Below are positions 33,036 through 41,399 of a DNA stretch of 64,000 nt, piece after piece. Source of the stretch: Pontibacter korlensis. Its GTDB lineage: Bacteria > Bacteroidota > Bacteroidia > Cytophagales > Hymenobacteraceae. The stretch lies in contig NZ_CP009621.1 of assembly GCF_000973725.1 (NCBI RefSeq), forward strand, positions 1,834,501 to 1,898,500. Reading direction: 5' to 3'. Positions within the stretch are counted from its first letter, which is position 1. Each line of letters begins with the position of its first letter. The position numbers and the translations under genes are program-made. The notes under the pieces were generated by a model. It did no database searches. It saw only the letters and a program-made list of their open reading frames with translations, and had not been told where the DNA came from.

Positions 33036-34403
33036 CTATTCCTTTTTAGAGGTTCCTCCTTTACTGCCGGCGTCTGCTGCAGAGGTGGTTTCGTTAGTAT
33101 AATCTGGCGGGAAGTTGTTTAGCTGACGCCATAGCTCATACCAGATAGGCACTGTATTCAGCATTGCCCAGCCGTACACGCCGGAGCCAACACGCAGGGC
33201 ATCCGGCCATGGCTCTTCCTCTGGGTCCGGCACTACCAGCATGCGGTACTTACCGTTTGTGCCGGTATTATCAATTACAGCAACCCTACCGGCAAATGTA
33301 CCGAAGCTGGCACCAGGCCATCCGGAGAATACCAGCGTAGGCCAACCTTCAAACTGCAGGCGCACATCATCGCCCGGTTTTATAAGCGGCAAGTCGAGGG
33401 CATCCACATACAGTTCGGCTGCCAGGTCAGGATCGCGTGGCATAACGGTGGCTAGCGGTTCCCCTTCTTTTATTGTTTCGCCGATACCTGCTTTCAGTGT
33501 CCTCACGAGGTAGCCATCCTGCGGAGCCACAATCTGGTAGTACTGGTTCCTGACTTGTGTGCTGCTAAGCTCACTCTGAAGCTTTGCTACCTCTGCTTCT
33601 GTGGCATAGATGTAGGAGCGCGTGGAGCTAAGTTCCGCTTCTGCCTTGGCAATTTTATCGCCATACTCTGCCCGCAGGGAGTTCAGTTCTGTGCGGGCAT
33701 TCTGTAGCTCAGCCTGTGTAGACTCATACTTGTTTATGAGTGAAACAAGCTTGGCCTGTGCCTCCTGAAGCTGCATGCGGCGCTGCTCCAGCTCTGTAAG
33801 CGATTTAAGCCCCTGCTTGTACAGGTTCTCCTGGCGCTGAAACTGCGACTCAGCAATAGCCAGCTCTGTACGCTGTGCCACCACATCCATGCTATCGCTC
33901 TGCAGCTTTAGTCGGGTCTGTTCTACCTTGTTGCGAGCTTTTTGCAGGCTGAAAGTCAGACCCTCGCGCAGAGCCTGTATCTGCTCTTGCATGGAGGCAG
34001 CTTTGGCTCGATTGGCCTCAACAGAATTTTGCTTAGCCTCTACCTGGTCAGCCAGGCGGGCTAACAGGTAGGGGTCCATGTACTTCTCCTTTATCTCGGA
34101 GAGGCTGGCAATTGTATCGCCTTTCTTCACAGAAGCGCCTTCCATTACGTGCCACTGCTCAATACGGCCTGCAATGGTCGCCTCCACTGTTTGTGGCCTG
34201 TCTGCCGGGGTAAGTGCCGTAAGTGTTCCTTGCGAGCGGATGTTCTGCGTCCAGGGCAGGAACAAAGAAAGAAGTATGATCAGGAAAATTCCGCTAATCC
34301 AATAGGCAAGCGTACGGCCAAGGCGCGGAGTTTGCACCTCCGACATTACCTCCAACTCTGCATGATCCGTAGTGTTGTCTATTACTTTTAATTTAGTAGC
34401 CAT
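33036..34403 (-). CDS. HlyD-family membrane fusion protein
   Basis: 455 residues. There is one N-terminal transmembrane helix (AYWISGIFLIILLSLFLPW, about residues 32-52). The biotinyl-lipoyl half RIEQWHVMEGASVKKGDTI follows. A long coiled coil covers about residues 110-285, then the second lipoyl half (VAPQDGYLVRTLKAGIGETIKEG) and a barrel region. It joins the inner-membrane exporter to the TolC duct. It ends 8 bp before tolC and starts 3 bp after the ABC gene, so the three are tightly coupled. Confidence 0.94.
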   Translation of the reverse strand: MATKLKVIDNTTDHAELEVMSEVQTPRLGRTLAYWISGIFLIILLSLFLPWTQNIRSQGTLTALTPADRPQTVEATIAGRIEQWHVMEGASVKKGDTIASLSEIKEKYMDPYLLARLADQVEAKQNSVEANRAKAASMQEQIQALREGLTFSLQKARNKVEQTRLKLQSDSMDVVAQRTELAIAESQFQRQENLYKQGLKSLTELEQRRMQLQEAQAKLVSLINKYESTQAELQNARTELNSLRAEYGDKIAKAEAELSSTRSYIYATEAEVAKLQSELSSTQVRNQYYQIVAPQDGYLVRTLKAGIGETIKEGEPLATVMPRDPDLAAELYVDALDLPLIKPGDDVRLQFEGWPTLVFSGWPGASFGTFAGRVAVIDNTGTNGKYRMLVVPDPEEEPWPDALRVGSGVYGWAMLNTVPIWYELWRQLNNFPPDYTNETTSAADAGSKGGTSKKE

Positions 34404-34406
34404 AGT

Positions 34407-36146
34407 TTAGCTAATTACATCTGTTAACTCCTGCAGAACACCAAGTTCCTTTATCTGCTCATAATTGCCGCTGGCTACCAGGTGCCCGTCCTGCAGCAGA
34501 AGGGTGCGGTCGCAAAGCCGCATCACATCCTTATCATTCGACACAATAATCATCGTCCAGTCGAATTCCGGAGCGGTAAGCAGGCGCAGGAACTCCAGTC
34601 TATCCTTTTTCGCCATACCCGCCCAATAGTTGTCTATAATCAGGAGCTTCGGGCGTTGCACTAAACTTCTGGCCATTACTACTTTGCGGGCAACGCTGCC
34701 TGGTAGTCGCCTGCTGCCGCCGGTAAGGTAGGTATATAGGCCGTCTTGTAATGTGCCCACGAAGTCCGACAGCTCGGTAAGCTCAATAGCCCACAGGATG
34801 TCTTTCATCGGGAGATCGCGCCCAAGGGTAATATTCTCCAGTAATGTACCATCAAAGACCTGCTCTGCAGAAATGTTATCGCCGATAAGGCTGCGCAAGT
34901 TGCCTTTGTGCAGGTCGTGCATGGATACGCCATTAAAGCTCAGGCTACCTTTGTAAGATGGAAGAAGGCCAAGTAGTATGCTGATCAGGGTGCTCTTGCC
35001 GGAGCTGTTAAAGCCAGCCAGGCAGACGCGCTCCGATGGCTTTATGTTGAAGCTAACATTTTCCAGAGCGATTTTCTTGGAGTCCGGGAAGTGGTAGCTC
35101 AGGTTTTTTGCTTGTAAGCTCAGACCTCCATCTAGTGCTACCTCCTCCAGCTTAATACCTTTTACCTCCTCAATTGGCAAGTCAGTTACCTGACCAATCT
35201 TATCTAAGCTTGTCAGTACATCATACACCGAATCCAGCTTGATAATGATCTTCTCAACGGCAGTCATGATAAGGATGATGATGATTTCGGAGGCAACAAA
35301 CTGACCGATGTTGATCTCCCGCTGCACCACCAGAATACAGCCTAGCACCAGCAGACCGCCTGTGATAAAAGTTTTGAAGCCCACAAAGCTGTAGTACTGC
35401 GTCATCAGAACCTTAAAATGCTTCCTGCGGACATCCAGATACTTCTTAACATAATTGTTAGTGCGGTCCATAGGTAGATTGGTATGACCAACCAGCTTAA
35501 AGGTGCTCAGGGAGCGGGCCATTTCTTCCAGCCATGCCACCAGCTTATACTTATATTTCGACTCCTTTATACTTGTATCAATGCCCTTGTCGGCTGTAAC
35601 CCAAATGATCAGGTACAGGGCTATAAGCAGGAAAAAACCGAAGAAGATAAAGTATGGGTGGTAGAAGGAAAGCAGGATCAGACCAAAAATGATCTGTATA
35701 AGCGCAGTCGAAAAATCGACTAATATTTTGGCCAATCCTTTTTGCAGGCTCACTACATCAAAAAAGCGGTTCATCAGCTCTGGCGGGTTGTGCTTGTGCA
35801 GGGCCTCAGGCTGAAAGCGAGGAATACGGTAGGCAAACTCGGAGGCGGTGCGCGCAAACAGGCGCTGCTGTATAAACTCCACCAGCCACAGCTGCATTAC
35901 CTGCAGGCCACCTACAATCAGCAGGGCTAGCACAATCAGGCTAATCAACACTACCACCGATGTTGTTACCTGCCCACTGGACACAAAGCCAATGATACTC
36001 TGGATGCCGAGCGGCAGCATAAGGCTGATAAGACCTGCTGCGACAGCATACACATACATGTACATAATCTCCCGGCGCTCTATCGACAACAGGTTTAAGA
36101 AGCGCTGTCCCGGTGTTAATTTATTTCCTTTTGTAGGGGAACCCAT
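34407..36146 (-). CDS. ABC exporter (TM-NBD half-transporter) with degenerate ATPase motifs
   Basis: 579 residues: six membrane helices (about residues 30-310) and a nucleotide-binding domain (about 345-579). Walker A is intact (GFNSSGKS, 378-385). The canonical Q-loop glutamine position is Ser426. The signature LSGGQ is replaced by LPGSV (481-485), Walker B LLIID is followed by Asn506 instead of the catalytic Glu, and the H-loop His is Asn537 (VSNDKD). It may bind ATP without normal hydrolysis. There is no peptidase domain. The membrane half is complete and the gene is intact. It lies in an operon after tetR (38 bp) and before hlyD (3 bp), so it probably powers or gates a type-1-like export channel. 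Cargo unknown. Confidence 0.9.
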   Translation of the reverse strand: MGSPTKGNKLTPGQRFLNLLSIERREIMYMYVYAVAAGLISLMLPLGIQSIIGFVSSGQVTTSVVVLISLIVLALLIVGGLQVMQLWLVEFIQQRLFARTASEFAYRIPRFQPEALHKHNPPELMNRFFDVVSLQKGLAKILVDFSTALIQIIFGLILLSFYHPYFIFFGFFLLIALYLIIWVTADKGIDTSIKESKYKYKLVAWLEEMARSLSTFKLVGHTNLPMDRTNNYVKKYLDVRRKHFKVLMTQYYSFVGFKTFITGGLLVLGCILVVQREINIGQFVASEIIIILIMTAVEKIIIKLDSVYDVLTSLDKIGQVTDLPIEEVKGIKLEEVALDGGLSLQAKNLSYHFPDSKKIALENVSFNIKPSERVCLAGFNSSGKSTLISILLGLLPSYKGSLSFNGVSMHDLHKGNLRSLIGDNISAEQVFDGTLLENITLGRDLPMKDILWAIELTELSDFVGTLQDGLYTYLTGGSRRLPGSVARKVVMARSLVQRPKLLIIDNYWAGMAKKDRLEFLRLLTAPEFDWTMIIVSNDKDVMRLCDRTLLLQDGHLVASGNYEQIKELGVLQELTDVIS

Positions 36147-36184
36147 CTATTCTGGATTTTCGGTTAATTAAAATTCTACGGCTG

Positions 36185-36859
36185 CTACTTATCTACTGCA
36201 GCAAAAACTATCTGCTTTAAAAAAGCTACAGTCTCTGAATACTGCTCTGAACGGACATCGGTTAGCGACGGCAGGTGCTGCGCAAAGTATAGCTGTTGGT
36301 GTGCCGCCTCCAGCATTGTGCTCATAAGCGCATGCGGATAACGGTAGTCGGCGTTTATCTCCAGCACGATCAGAGCCAGGTGGTGGCACAAGCGCTTATA
36401 CTCCAGAAAGAAGCCTGCCTTATTCTCGGTGTCCACCTCCTTGGTATAATATACTTTGGGTGACTCGGCAATGACCACGCGGTGCAGCTGGCGCTCGTCA
36501 ATATGGGCCACGGCCGGGTCGTCTTCCTCTCCGGCTTTTGTTATAACCTCTATGGCACGGCTTAAACGCTCCCGTGCGTCGTTAATGTTCTGCGTACGGA
36601 ACGTAACAGTATAATGTAACCACGCCCAGTACCACGACACCAGGTAAACCAGCAGCTTGTGTTTGTTTTCGAAATAACGATACACAGAGGCCTCTGTAGA
36701 ACCTATTTCGGTTGCTAGCTTCTTGAACGTGAAGTCCTCAAAACCGAGCTCGTTTATCAGCCTAATGCTTTCTGCAATTATTTTTCTGCCCAGTTCAGTT
36801 CCTTCTGGCTCTCGCAGATACGACTGATGCTTCAGACTAATATGTATGCTTGTGGCCAT
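36185..36859 (-). CDS. TetR-family transcriptional regulator
   Basis: 224 residues. The N-terminal helix-turn-helix (about residues 22-70) reads RKIIAESIRLINELGFEDFT then KKLATEIGSTEASVYRYFENK, typical of TetR. The remainder is a helical ligand-binding domain. It is the first gene of the export operon, so it probably represses itself and the transporter until a ligand binds. The palindromes in its upstream region (36887-36927) would suit an operator. Confidence 0.93.
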   Translation of the reverse strand: MATSIHISLKHQSYLREPEGTELGRKIIAESIRLINELGFEDFTFKKLATEIGSTEASVYRYFENKHKLLVYLVSWYWAWLHYTVTFRTQNINDARERLSRAIEVITKAGEEDDPAVAHIDERQLHRVVIAESPKVYYTKEVDTENKAGFFLEYKRLCHHLALIVLEINADYRYPHALMSTMLEAAHQQLYFAQHLPSLTDVRSEQYSETVAFLKQIVFAAVDK

Positions 36860-36886
36860 AGCTATATCCTTGTTAGTAGCTCACAC

Positions 36887-36927
36887 AGCACTTACATAGT
36901 GCTGTTCGTAATACAAAGTTATGTAAG
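36887..36927. promoter_or_regulatory. Operator-like palindromes for the TetR regulator
   Basis: AGCACTTACATAGTGCT (36887-36903) is a palindrome with a 5-base centre. Overlapping it, CTTACATA (36891-36898) is repeated inverted as TATGTAAG (36920-36927). The second half overlaps the operon's -7 element (36914-36921), a position suited to repression. Confidence 0.45.
36914..36921 (-). promoter_or_regulatory. Candidate -7 element of the tetR-export operon
   Basis: The minus strand reads TAACTTTG, an exact TAnnTTTG match, 55 bases before the tetR ATG. Confidence 0.45.
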
Positions 36928-37192
36928 CTTTTGTTTGTAATAGTATTACTATCAAAAAAGTTTGTTAAGCTATTGTTATTTTTTTGAGAAACCTCTTTAT
37001 GGTCCTGAAAAAGCGGCAGGCAAGGCTAGGAATCCGAAGCATGAAAAGCGCTAGGTAAAAATGAGTAGATTGAAATAAACTGTTCATTTAGAGGGGTATG
37101 CAGGATGAAGAATTGGTCGAAAACGTATAATGCTATAGCACTTAAAGTTGCTGTGCTTCAAATGTTTCTTCATCACTAATTCTTTTCATACC

Positions 37193-37918
37193 ATGACAGC
37201 CATAGACGAAATAGCTCCTGACCTTTACCGCATCAGTATATATGTGCCTGAGTTTGACATGCAGTTCAATCACTTTCTGGTGAAAGACGATGAGCCGCTG
37301 CTTTACCATACCGGTATGAGAAGTATGTTTCCGCTGGTTAAAGAGGCTGTAGCTAAGATTCTTCCTCCTGATCAGCTACGCTGGATCGGGTTTAGCCACT
37401 TTGAGGTGGACGAGTGCGGCTCGCTGAATGAGTGGCTAAGTGTAGCTCCAAACGCACAGGCAGTTTGCAGTGAGGTGGGTGCTGTGGTAAATATGAGCGA
37501 CTTTGCCCTAAGGCCAGCCAAAGGTATGACACGAGCCGATGTGCTGGAGACCGGAAAGTACAGCTACCGCTTTATTCCCACACCGCACCTGCCACATGGT
37601 TGGGATGCCGGTGTTATGTTTGAAGAAAAGAACAAGACGCTGCTGTGCTCAGACCTGTTCCATCACAATGGTAACCAGGCAGCCGTAACAGAGGCAGACA
37701 TACTGGAGAAGGTGCGCTTAACGCTGCGCTTTATACAGCAGACTCCTCTTAACAACTATATGCCTTACACAGGCAAAACTGCAGGTATGTTGAAAGAACT
37801 GGCAGACTTAGGTCCAAAAACTTTAGCTACCATGCACGGCTCAGCCTATAACGGTAACTGTGTGCAAGCGCTGCTGGATCTGAATGCAATCATGAAAGAG
37901 GAGCAGGATGAGGAATAG
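37193..37918 (+). CDS. Metallo-beta-lactamase-fold diiron protein (ODP/flavodiiron-like)
   Basis: 241 residues from the ATG at 37193 ([20 protein letters not shown]). The HxExD motif is HFEVD (His69, Glu71, Asp73), as in flavodiiron proteins and not the HxHxDH of hydrolases. Further ligands would be His132 or His135, Asp154 and His215. Proteins with this site reduce or sense O2 or NO. The flavodoxin domain that normally supplies electrons is missing, as in oxygen-binding diiron proteins. The reading frame extends to 37148, but the extra residues do not fit the fold. Confidence 0.85.
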   Translation: MTAIDEIAPDLYRISIYVPEFDMQFNHFLVKDDEPLLYHTGMRSMFPLVKEAVAKILPPDQLRWIGFSHFEVDECGSLNEWLSVAPNAQAVCSEVGAVVNMSDFALRPAKGMTRADVLETGKYSYRFIPTPHLPHGWDAGVMFEEKNKTLLCSDLFHHNGNQAAVTEADILEKVRLTLRFIQQTPLNNYMPYTGKTAGMLKELADLGPKTLATMHGSAYNGNCVQALLDLNAIMKEEQDEE

Positions 37919-38005
37919 AGAGGCTTTGTTGGTTAAAGGGCTACTCCAGATGCCTTAGGCTTAGCGTAAAAGAGGCGGGATAGAGCCAATGCCGGAAAGA
38001 AGCGT

Positions 38006-38013
38006 TACCTTTG
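38006..38013 (+). promoter_or_regulatory. Candidate -7 element of the helicase gene
   Basis: TACCTTTG matches TAnnTTTG, 52 bases before the ATG at 38066. Confidence 0.4.
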
Positions 38014-38065
38014 CACGCTGGTTATACCGTACGTATAGGCAGTAACAGATTAAACCTGCATTACC

Positions 38066-39331
38066 ATGAAGTTTGAAGATTACCGCATATCTGACGAAAT
38101 AAAGAAGAGCCTTAGCAAGCTGGGCTTTAAAAAGCCAACTGATATCCAGTTCAAAGCCATTCCGCCAATCATGAGAGGAGAGGACGTGTTGGCCATAGCA
38201 CAGACCGGAACCGGTAAAACAGCCGCTTTCGCTATACCTGTGCTCGATAGGCTGCAGTTTAGCAAAAACCGCAAGCGAGGTGATGGAATCAAATGTGTGG
38301 TAATGGTGCCTACCCGTGAGCTGGCGCTGCAGATAACAGAGGTATTCAATGAGATCGGACGTGGCACGCGTGTAGAGACGTTCTGCGTGTTTGGTGGTGT
38401 GGAGCAAGGGCCGCAAATAGCGAAGCTGGAGAATGGCATAGATGTGCTTGTAGCCACGCCAGGCCGCCTTTTCGACTTGGTAAGCCAGGGGCACCTACAT
38501 CTGCACCGCGTGGAGATGCTGGTGCTGGATGAAGCCGATCATATGCTGGACTTAGGTTTTATTCACGACATCCGCCAGCTGATTGCCAAGCTACCACGTA
38601 AGCGCCAGACACTGTTCTTCTCGGCTACTATTAACGAAAAGATAAAAGAGCTGGCTTACTCGTTGGTGAACAAGCCAGTGAGAATACAGATTTCTCCAAA
38701 AGACCCTGTATCTAAAAATGTGGACCACTCGGTGATGTTTGTAGAGATGGATGATAAGCGCTTTTTTCTGGAGCGGGTAGTAAAGGAGAATCCTGACAAG
38801 AAGATATTAGCCTTTGTGCGCACGAAGGTGCGTGCCGAGCGTGTAGTGGCAGCCATGGAACGTGTAGGCATACAGGCCATAAGTATACACGGAGGCAAAG
38901 AGCAGAAGGACCGCCTCGATGTAATGCGTAAGTTTAAGAAAGGGGAGGTGAAGCTGCTGATTGCTACCGATGTGAGTGCCCGCGGCATTGATATCCCTAA
39001 TGTAGAGTACGTAGTTAATTACGACCTGCCAGAGCAGCCGGAGAATTACGTGCACCGCGTAGGCCGTACTGGCCGTGGTACTGAAAAAGGTATAGCTGTT
39101 AGCTTATGTGCCCTAGAAGAAAGGCCGATGCTTGAAGAGATTCAAAAGTATCTAACCAAAGACATTAAAGTCTTAGAGGTAGATAAGGAGGACTACGAAG
39201 CTACCCTCGATTTCAGCGCTGATGCCAGTTATGACTGGAAATCTTTAATGAAAGAAGCAGAGGAGACCGACGCGAAGGTTAAAGCCGCCAAGAGCAAGAA
39301 AGCAAAAGCAAAAGCTAAAAAGAAAAAATAA
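38066..39331 (+). CDS. rhlE: DEAD-box ATP-dependent RNA helicase (RhlE-like)
   Basis: 421 residues. It unwinds short RNA duplexes in ribosome assembly, cold adaptation or decay. The full motif set is present: Q motif (KPTDIQFKAIPPI), I AQTGTGKT, Ia PTRELALQ, II DEAD, III SAT, V ARGIDIPN and VI HRVGRTGR. The C-terminal tail is short and very lysine-rich (KAAKSKKAKAKAKKKK), probably for RNA binding. The rhlE symbol is by group resemblance and could be another member. Confidence 0.93.
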   Translation: MKFEDYRISDEIKKSLSKLGFKKPTDIQFKAIPPIMRGEDVLAIAQTGTGKTAAFAIPVLDRLQFSKNRKRGDGIKCVVMVPTRELALQITEVFNEIGRGTRVETFCVFGGVEQGPQIAKLENGIDVLVATPGRLFDLVSQGHLHLHRVEMLVLDEADHMLDLGFIHDIRQLIAKLPRKRQTLFFSATINEKIKELAYSLVNKPVRIQISPKDPVSKNVDHSVMFVEMDDKRFFLERVVKENPDKKILAFVRTKVRAERVVAAMERVGIQAISIHGGKEQKDRLDVMRKFKKGEVKLLIATDVSARGIDIPNVEYVVNYDLPEQPENYVHRVGRTGRGTEKGIAVSLCALEERPMLEEIQKYLTKDIKVLEVDKEDYEATLDFSADASYDWKSLMKEAEETDAKVKAAKSKKAKAKAKKKK

Positions 39332-39354
39332 GCAACGGCTCAATAGATTTTGAT

Positions 39355-39391
39355 AAAGGCCTGTATAGATAGTCAATCTGTACAGGCCTTT
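39355..39391 (+). terminator. Terminator of the helicase gene
   Basis: AAAGGCCTGTA (39355-39365) pairs with TACAGGCCTTT (39381-39391). Confidence 0.75.
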
Positions 39392-39612
39392 ATGTTATGT
39401 GCGAGCTGTGAGAACGACTGCTCTACTAGTTTATAACATTTTAAAATTTAGATTTATCCATTGAAAATATTGCACTAAAATTTCTGCTGTTTTAGCACTT
39501 TGAAAATTCTTTCACGTATATTTAATTATACTAAGTGAATAAAATTTAAGAATTTTATTGGTGTTGATGAGATAGGAAATTAACTGATTTAATTTAGAAA
39601 GGAGCGTGTGAG

Positions 39613-39840
39613 ATGAGACGACATGTGAGAAGCTCTACTGGAGGTATATCCGATACTTGGAACTATAGCTTAAGCTCAATTAATGATAGCCTAGGCTTTA
39701 CAAGATACTTTACCAATACCGTAAACCAGGAGTTACTGGATGAAGAACGCATCCTGAGAAAGCATAGGCTGGAGAAAGAACAAGCGCAAGGTTTTGTTTA
39801 TCCAAGCTGCAGCCTTGATGACAGGCCAAGGGTAGTATAA
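39613..39840 (+). CDS. Hypothetical small protein (75 aa)
   Basis: 75 residues with a good purine-rich site (AAAGGAG) about 9 bases before the ATG and a perfect 10-bp terminator hairpin downstream. The sequence (SLSSINDSLGFTRYFTNTVN, then EERILRKHRLEKEQAQGF) is polar and partly helical, without signal peptide or membrane segment. I do not recognise it. The strong ribosome site, which is uncommon in this phylum, and the dedicated terminator make it more credible than its length would suggest. Confidence 0.5.
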   Translation: MRRHVRSSTGGISDTWNYSLSSINDSLGFTRYFTNTVNQELLDEERILRKHRLEKEQAQGFVYPSCSLDDRPRVV

Positions 39841-39890
39841 CTGTAGCCTGTGTAAGTTTTGAAGCTCACAAAAGTATATGTAATAGCAGC

Positions 39891-39932
39891 AGCTAAACAG
39901 ATGTTCTGTATTGGCCGCTGCTATTATTTTTT
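39891..39932 (+). terminator. Terminator of the small-protein gene
   Basis: TAATAGCAGC (39891-39900) pairs perfectly with GCTGCTATTA (39917-39926), then TTTTTT. Confidence 0.7.
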
Positions 39933-40461
39933 AAACTGCTGCTAACCTCATCTGCACAAAACCATTTTTATAGTTCTTGACCTCTTGTACCTGTACTTGA
40001 TGCTCCTGTGCCCCGGGGGGAAACAGCGGAACACCGTTGCCAAGTATAATCGGGATATAGGTAAGTATAATCTCATCAATCAGGCCAGCATTCAGCAGCA
40101 AAGTATTTATTTGTCCGCCACCAATAAGCCAGATATCCTTCCCATTCTGCTGCTTTAACCGCTGTACGAAGGATACCACCTCTTCCTGTACAAACTCTAC
40201 ATGCTCGGTATTTGTATGGCTGGAGCGGCTGAAAACATAATTGGTTTTGTCTGTGTAGGGGAAGGGTATATCGAAGCCGAGAATCACTTTATAAGTGTTG
40301 TGCCCCATCAGAGTAGTGTCTATACTTTGCATGAGGGTGCTGTACCCAAAATCCCCTCCATCCAAAGTATATTCCTCGTTGTGGAGCCATGTTGTGCTGC
40401 CATCTGGGCGGGCAATACAGCCATCAAGGCTAGCTGCAATATATAGTATAACTTTTCGCAT
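39931..40461 (-). CDS. Dihydrofolate-reductase-fold protein (RibD C-terminal family)
   Basis: 176 residues. It begins KVILYIAASLDGCIARPDGS and has LMGHNTYKVILG and DIWLIGGGQINTLLL, matching the reductase family to which the C-terminal domain of RibD belongs. It probably binds NADPH and reduces an unknown substrate; it is not the canonical folA. Last gene of a minus-strand operon with the DCC protein (42 bp upstream) and the DUF2892 protein. Confidence 0.9.
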   Translation of the reverse strand: MRKVILYIAASLDGCIARPDGSTTWLHNEEYTLDGGDFGYSTLMQSIDTTLMGHNTYKVILGFDIPFPYTDKTNYVFSRSSHTNTEHVEFVQEEVVSFVQRLKQQNGKDIWLIGGGQINTLLLNAGLIDEIILTYIPIILGNGVPLFPPGAQEHQVQVQEVKNYKNGFVQMRLAAV

Positions 40462-40503
40462 GCCTTCGAGGATAGTTACTGTTCCTGATATAAAGCATCA
40501 TTA

Positions 40504-40902
40504 TCACATGTCCTTTAAGGCCAGTTTTGTAAGCTTGTAAAACACATCGCGGTTGTCGGCTACTATGCGGTATCCTAGTTCTGCTATGGTGCTCGCCAAA
40601 GGCACACGGTGATAAATCCAGTTCCAGGTGCTACTGTAGCCACTTATTTGTAGCAATGCTGCTACAGCCTCAGCCCCATGCAGGCGCTGACCATACTGTG
40701 TAATCAGATATACTGATCTTTTGAACTGAGCATGTGTTATGCCATGAAAGCCATCAGGAACCTTTTGGTAAGGCACATACTCCACTTGATTACCCGTTCG
40801 GCGTCGCCACCTGCTTATCCAGTATTTACAGAAGCTGCAGTCGCCATCGTATACTATAGTAGGCTTTGAGGGCGCATTTGTTCTGAAGGTCTTATCTGCC
40901 AT
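40504..40902 (-). CDS. DCC-family thiol-disulfide oxidoreductase-like protein (DUF393)
   Basis: 132 residues. The motif IVYDGDCSFCKYW is the DCC signature (DxxCxxC with an upstream Asp), suggesting a thiol-based redox role. Most of the rest is helical (HGAEAVAALLQISG, IAELGYRIVADNRDVFYKLT). It is cytoplasmic. Its start overlaps the upstream DUF2892 gene by 11 bp, so the two are translationally coupled. Confidence 0.9.
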   Translation of the reverse strand: MADKTFRTNAPSKPTIVYDGDCSFCKYWISRWRRRTGNQVEYVPYQKVPDGFHGITHAQFKRSVYLITQYGQRLHGAEAVAALLQISGYSSTWNWIYHRVPLASTIAELGYRIVADNRDVFYKLTKLALKDM

Positions 40903-41098
40903 AATTGCCTGTTTTGCTGTGGCAACTGTTGTATCCTATGGCTGCATTAACCGGGCACCAACGTAGCATACCGGTTAAAATTGGCACCAAGCCAACTGCT
41001 GCCAATGGTTTAGAATTATAATAAGCACCTACTCCTATAAGTGCCAGCCCCGCCAGCACACGTGCCTTTTGTTCTACTAGTCCTACATTACACTCCAT
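40892..41098 (-). CDS. DUF2892 (YgaP-like) small membrane protein
   Basis: 68 residues: MECNVGLVEQKARVLAGLAL, then two hydrophobic segments (LAGLALIGVGAYY and LAAVGLVPILTGMLRW), then CPVNAAIGYNSC. This matches the membrane part of YgaP-type proteins, usually fused to rhodanese domains. It is the first gene of the three-gene operon with the DCC protein. The extra cysteines suggest a link to sulfur or redox chemistry. Confidence 0.85.
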   Translation of the reverse strand: MECNVGLVEQKARVLAGLALIGVGAYYNSKPLAAVGLVPILTGMLRWCPVNAAIGYNSCHSKTGNYGR

Positions 41099-41399
41099 AT
41101 AAAATAAGCTTAAGGTTTGCTTTCTGTTATACTTTAGTCCAACACTTTTGTTGATGTTCAGAGTGGGGAGCAGTAAAATGATTACTGCCCAAGTGCAGCA
41201 ACCTGTGGAACTATAAACTGTAGAAAATTTCTACAGTTTGGGGAATAAATTAACAAGATGCTATATGTGTTCTACAGATTAGTTTATTGTCTGTATTTGT
41301 TAAAAGTGCTGTATTTCAGCAGAATACAAGAAAGTGTGAGTTTGGCATGGTTCTGTCAATATATAAAGCAGATTACATAAGAAACGAACGAATAAAACT
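41099..41399. other. Divergent regulatory region, 301 bp
   Basis: Between the DUF2892 operon and the secreted Gln/Gly-rich protein. It holds the two palindromes listed separately. No gene is seen. Confidence 0.6.
41170..41239. promoter_or_regulatory. Two palindromes in the divergent region
   Basis: GCAGTAA/TTACTGC (41170-41188, 5-base centre) and AAACTGTAGAAA/TTTCTACAGTTT (41215-41239, one-base centre, 12-bp arms). Near-perfect symmetry with a tiny centre favours a protein-binding site over a terminator; no T run follows. Confidence 0.45.

Larger units (their letters stand above)
36860..37192. other. Divergent regulatory region, 333 bp
   Basis: Between the export operon and the diiron MBL gene. 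The left half carries the operon promoter and operator-like palindromes. The rest is AT-rich with no gene seen. Confidence 0.6.

Noticed and set aside
39355-39391. Attachment site or IS end behind the helicase gene
   Set aside because: It is a simple stem-loop with T-rich tail right after the stop codon, explained as a terminator.
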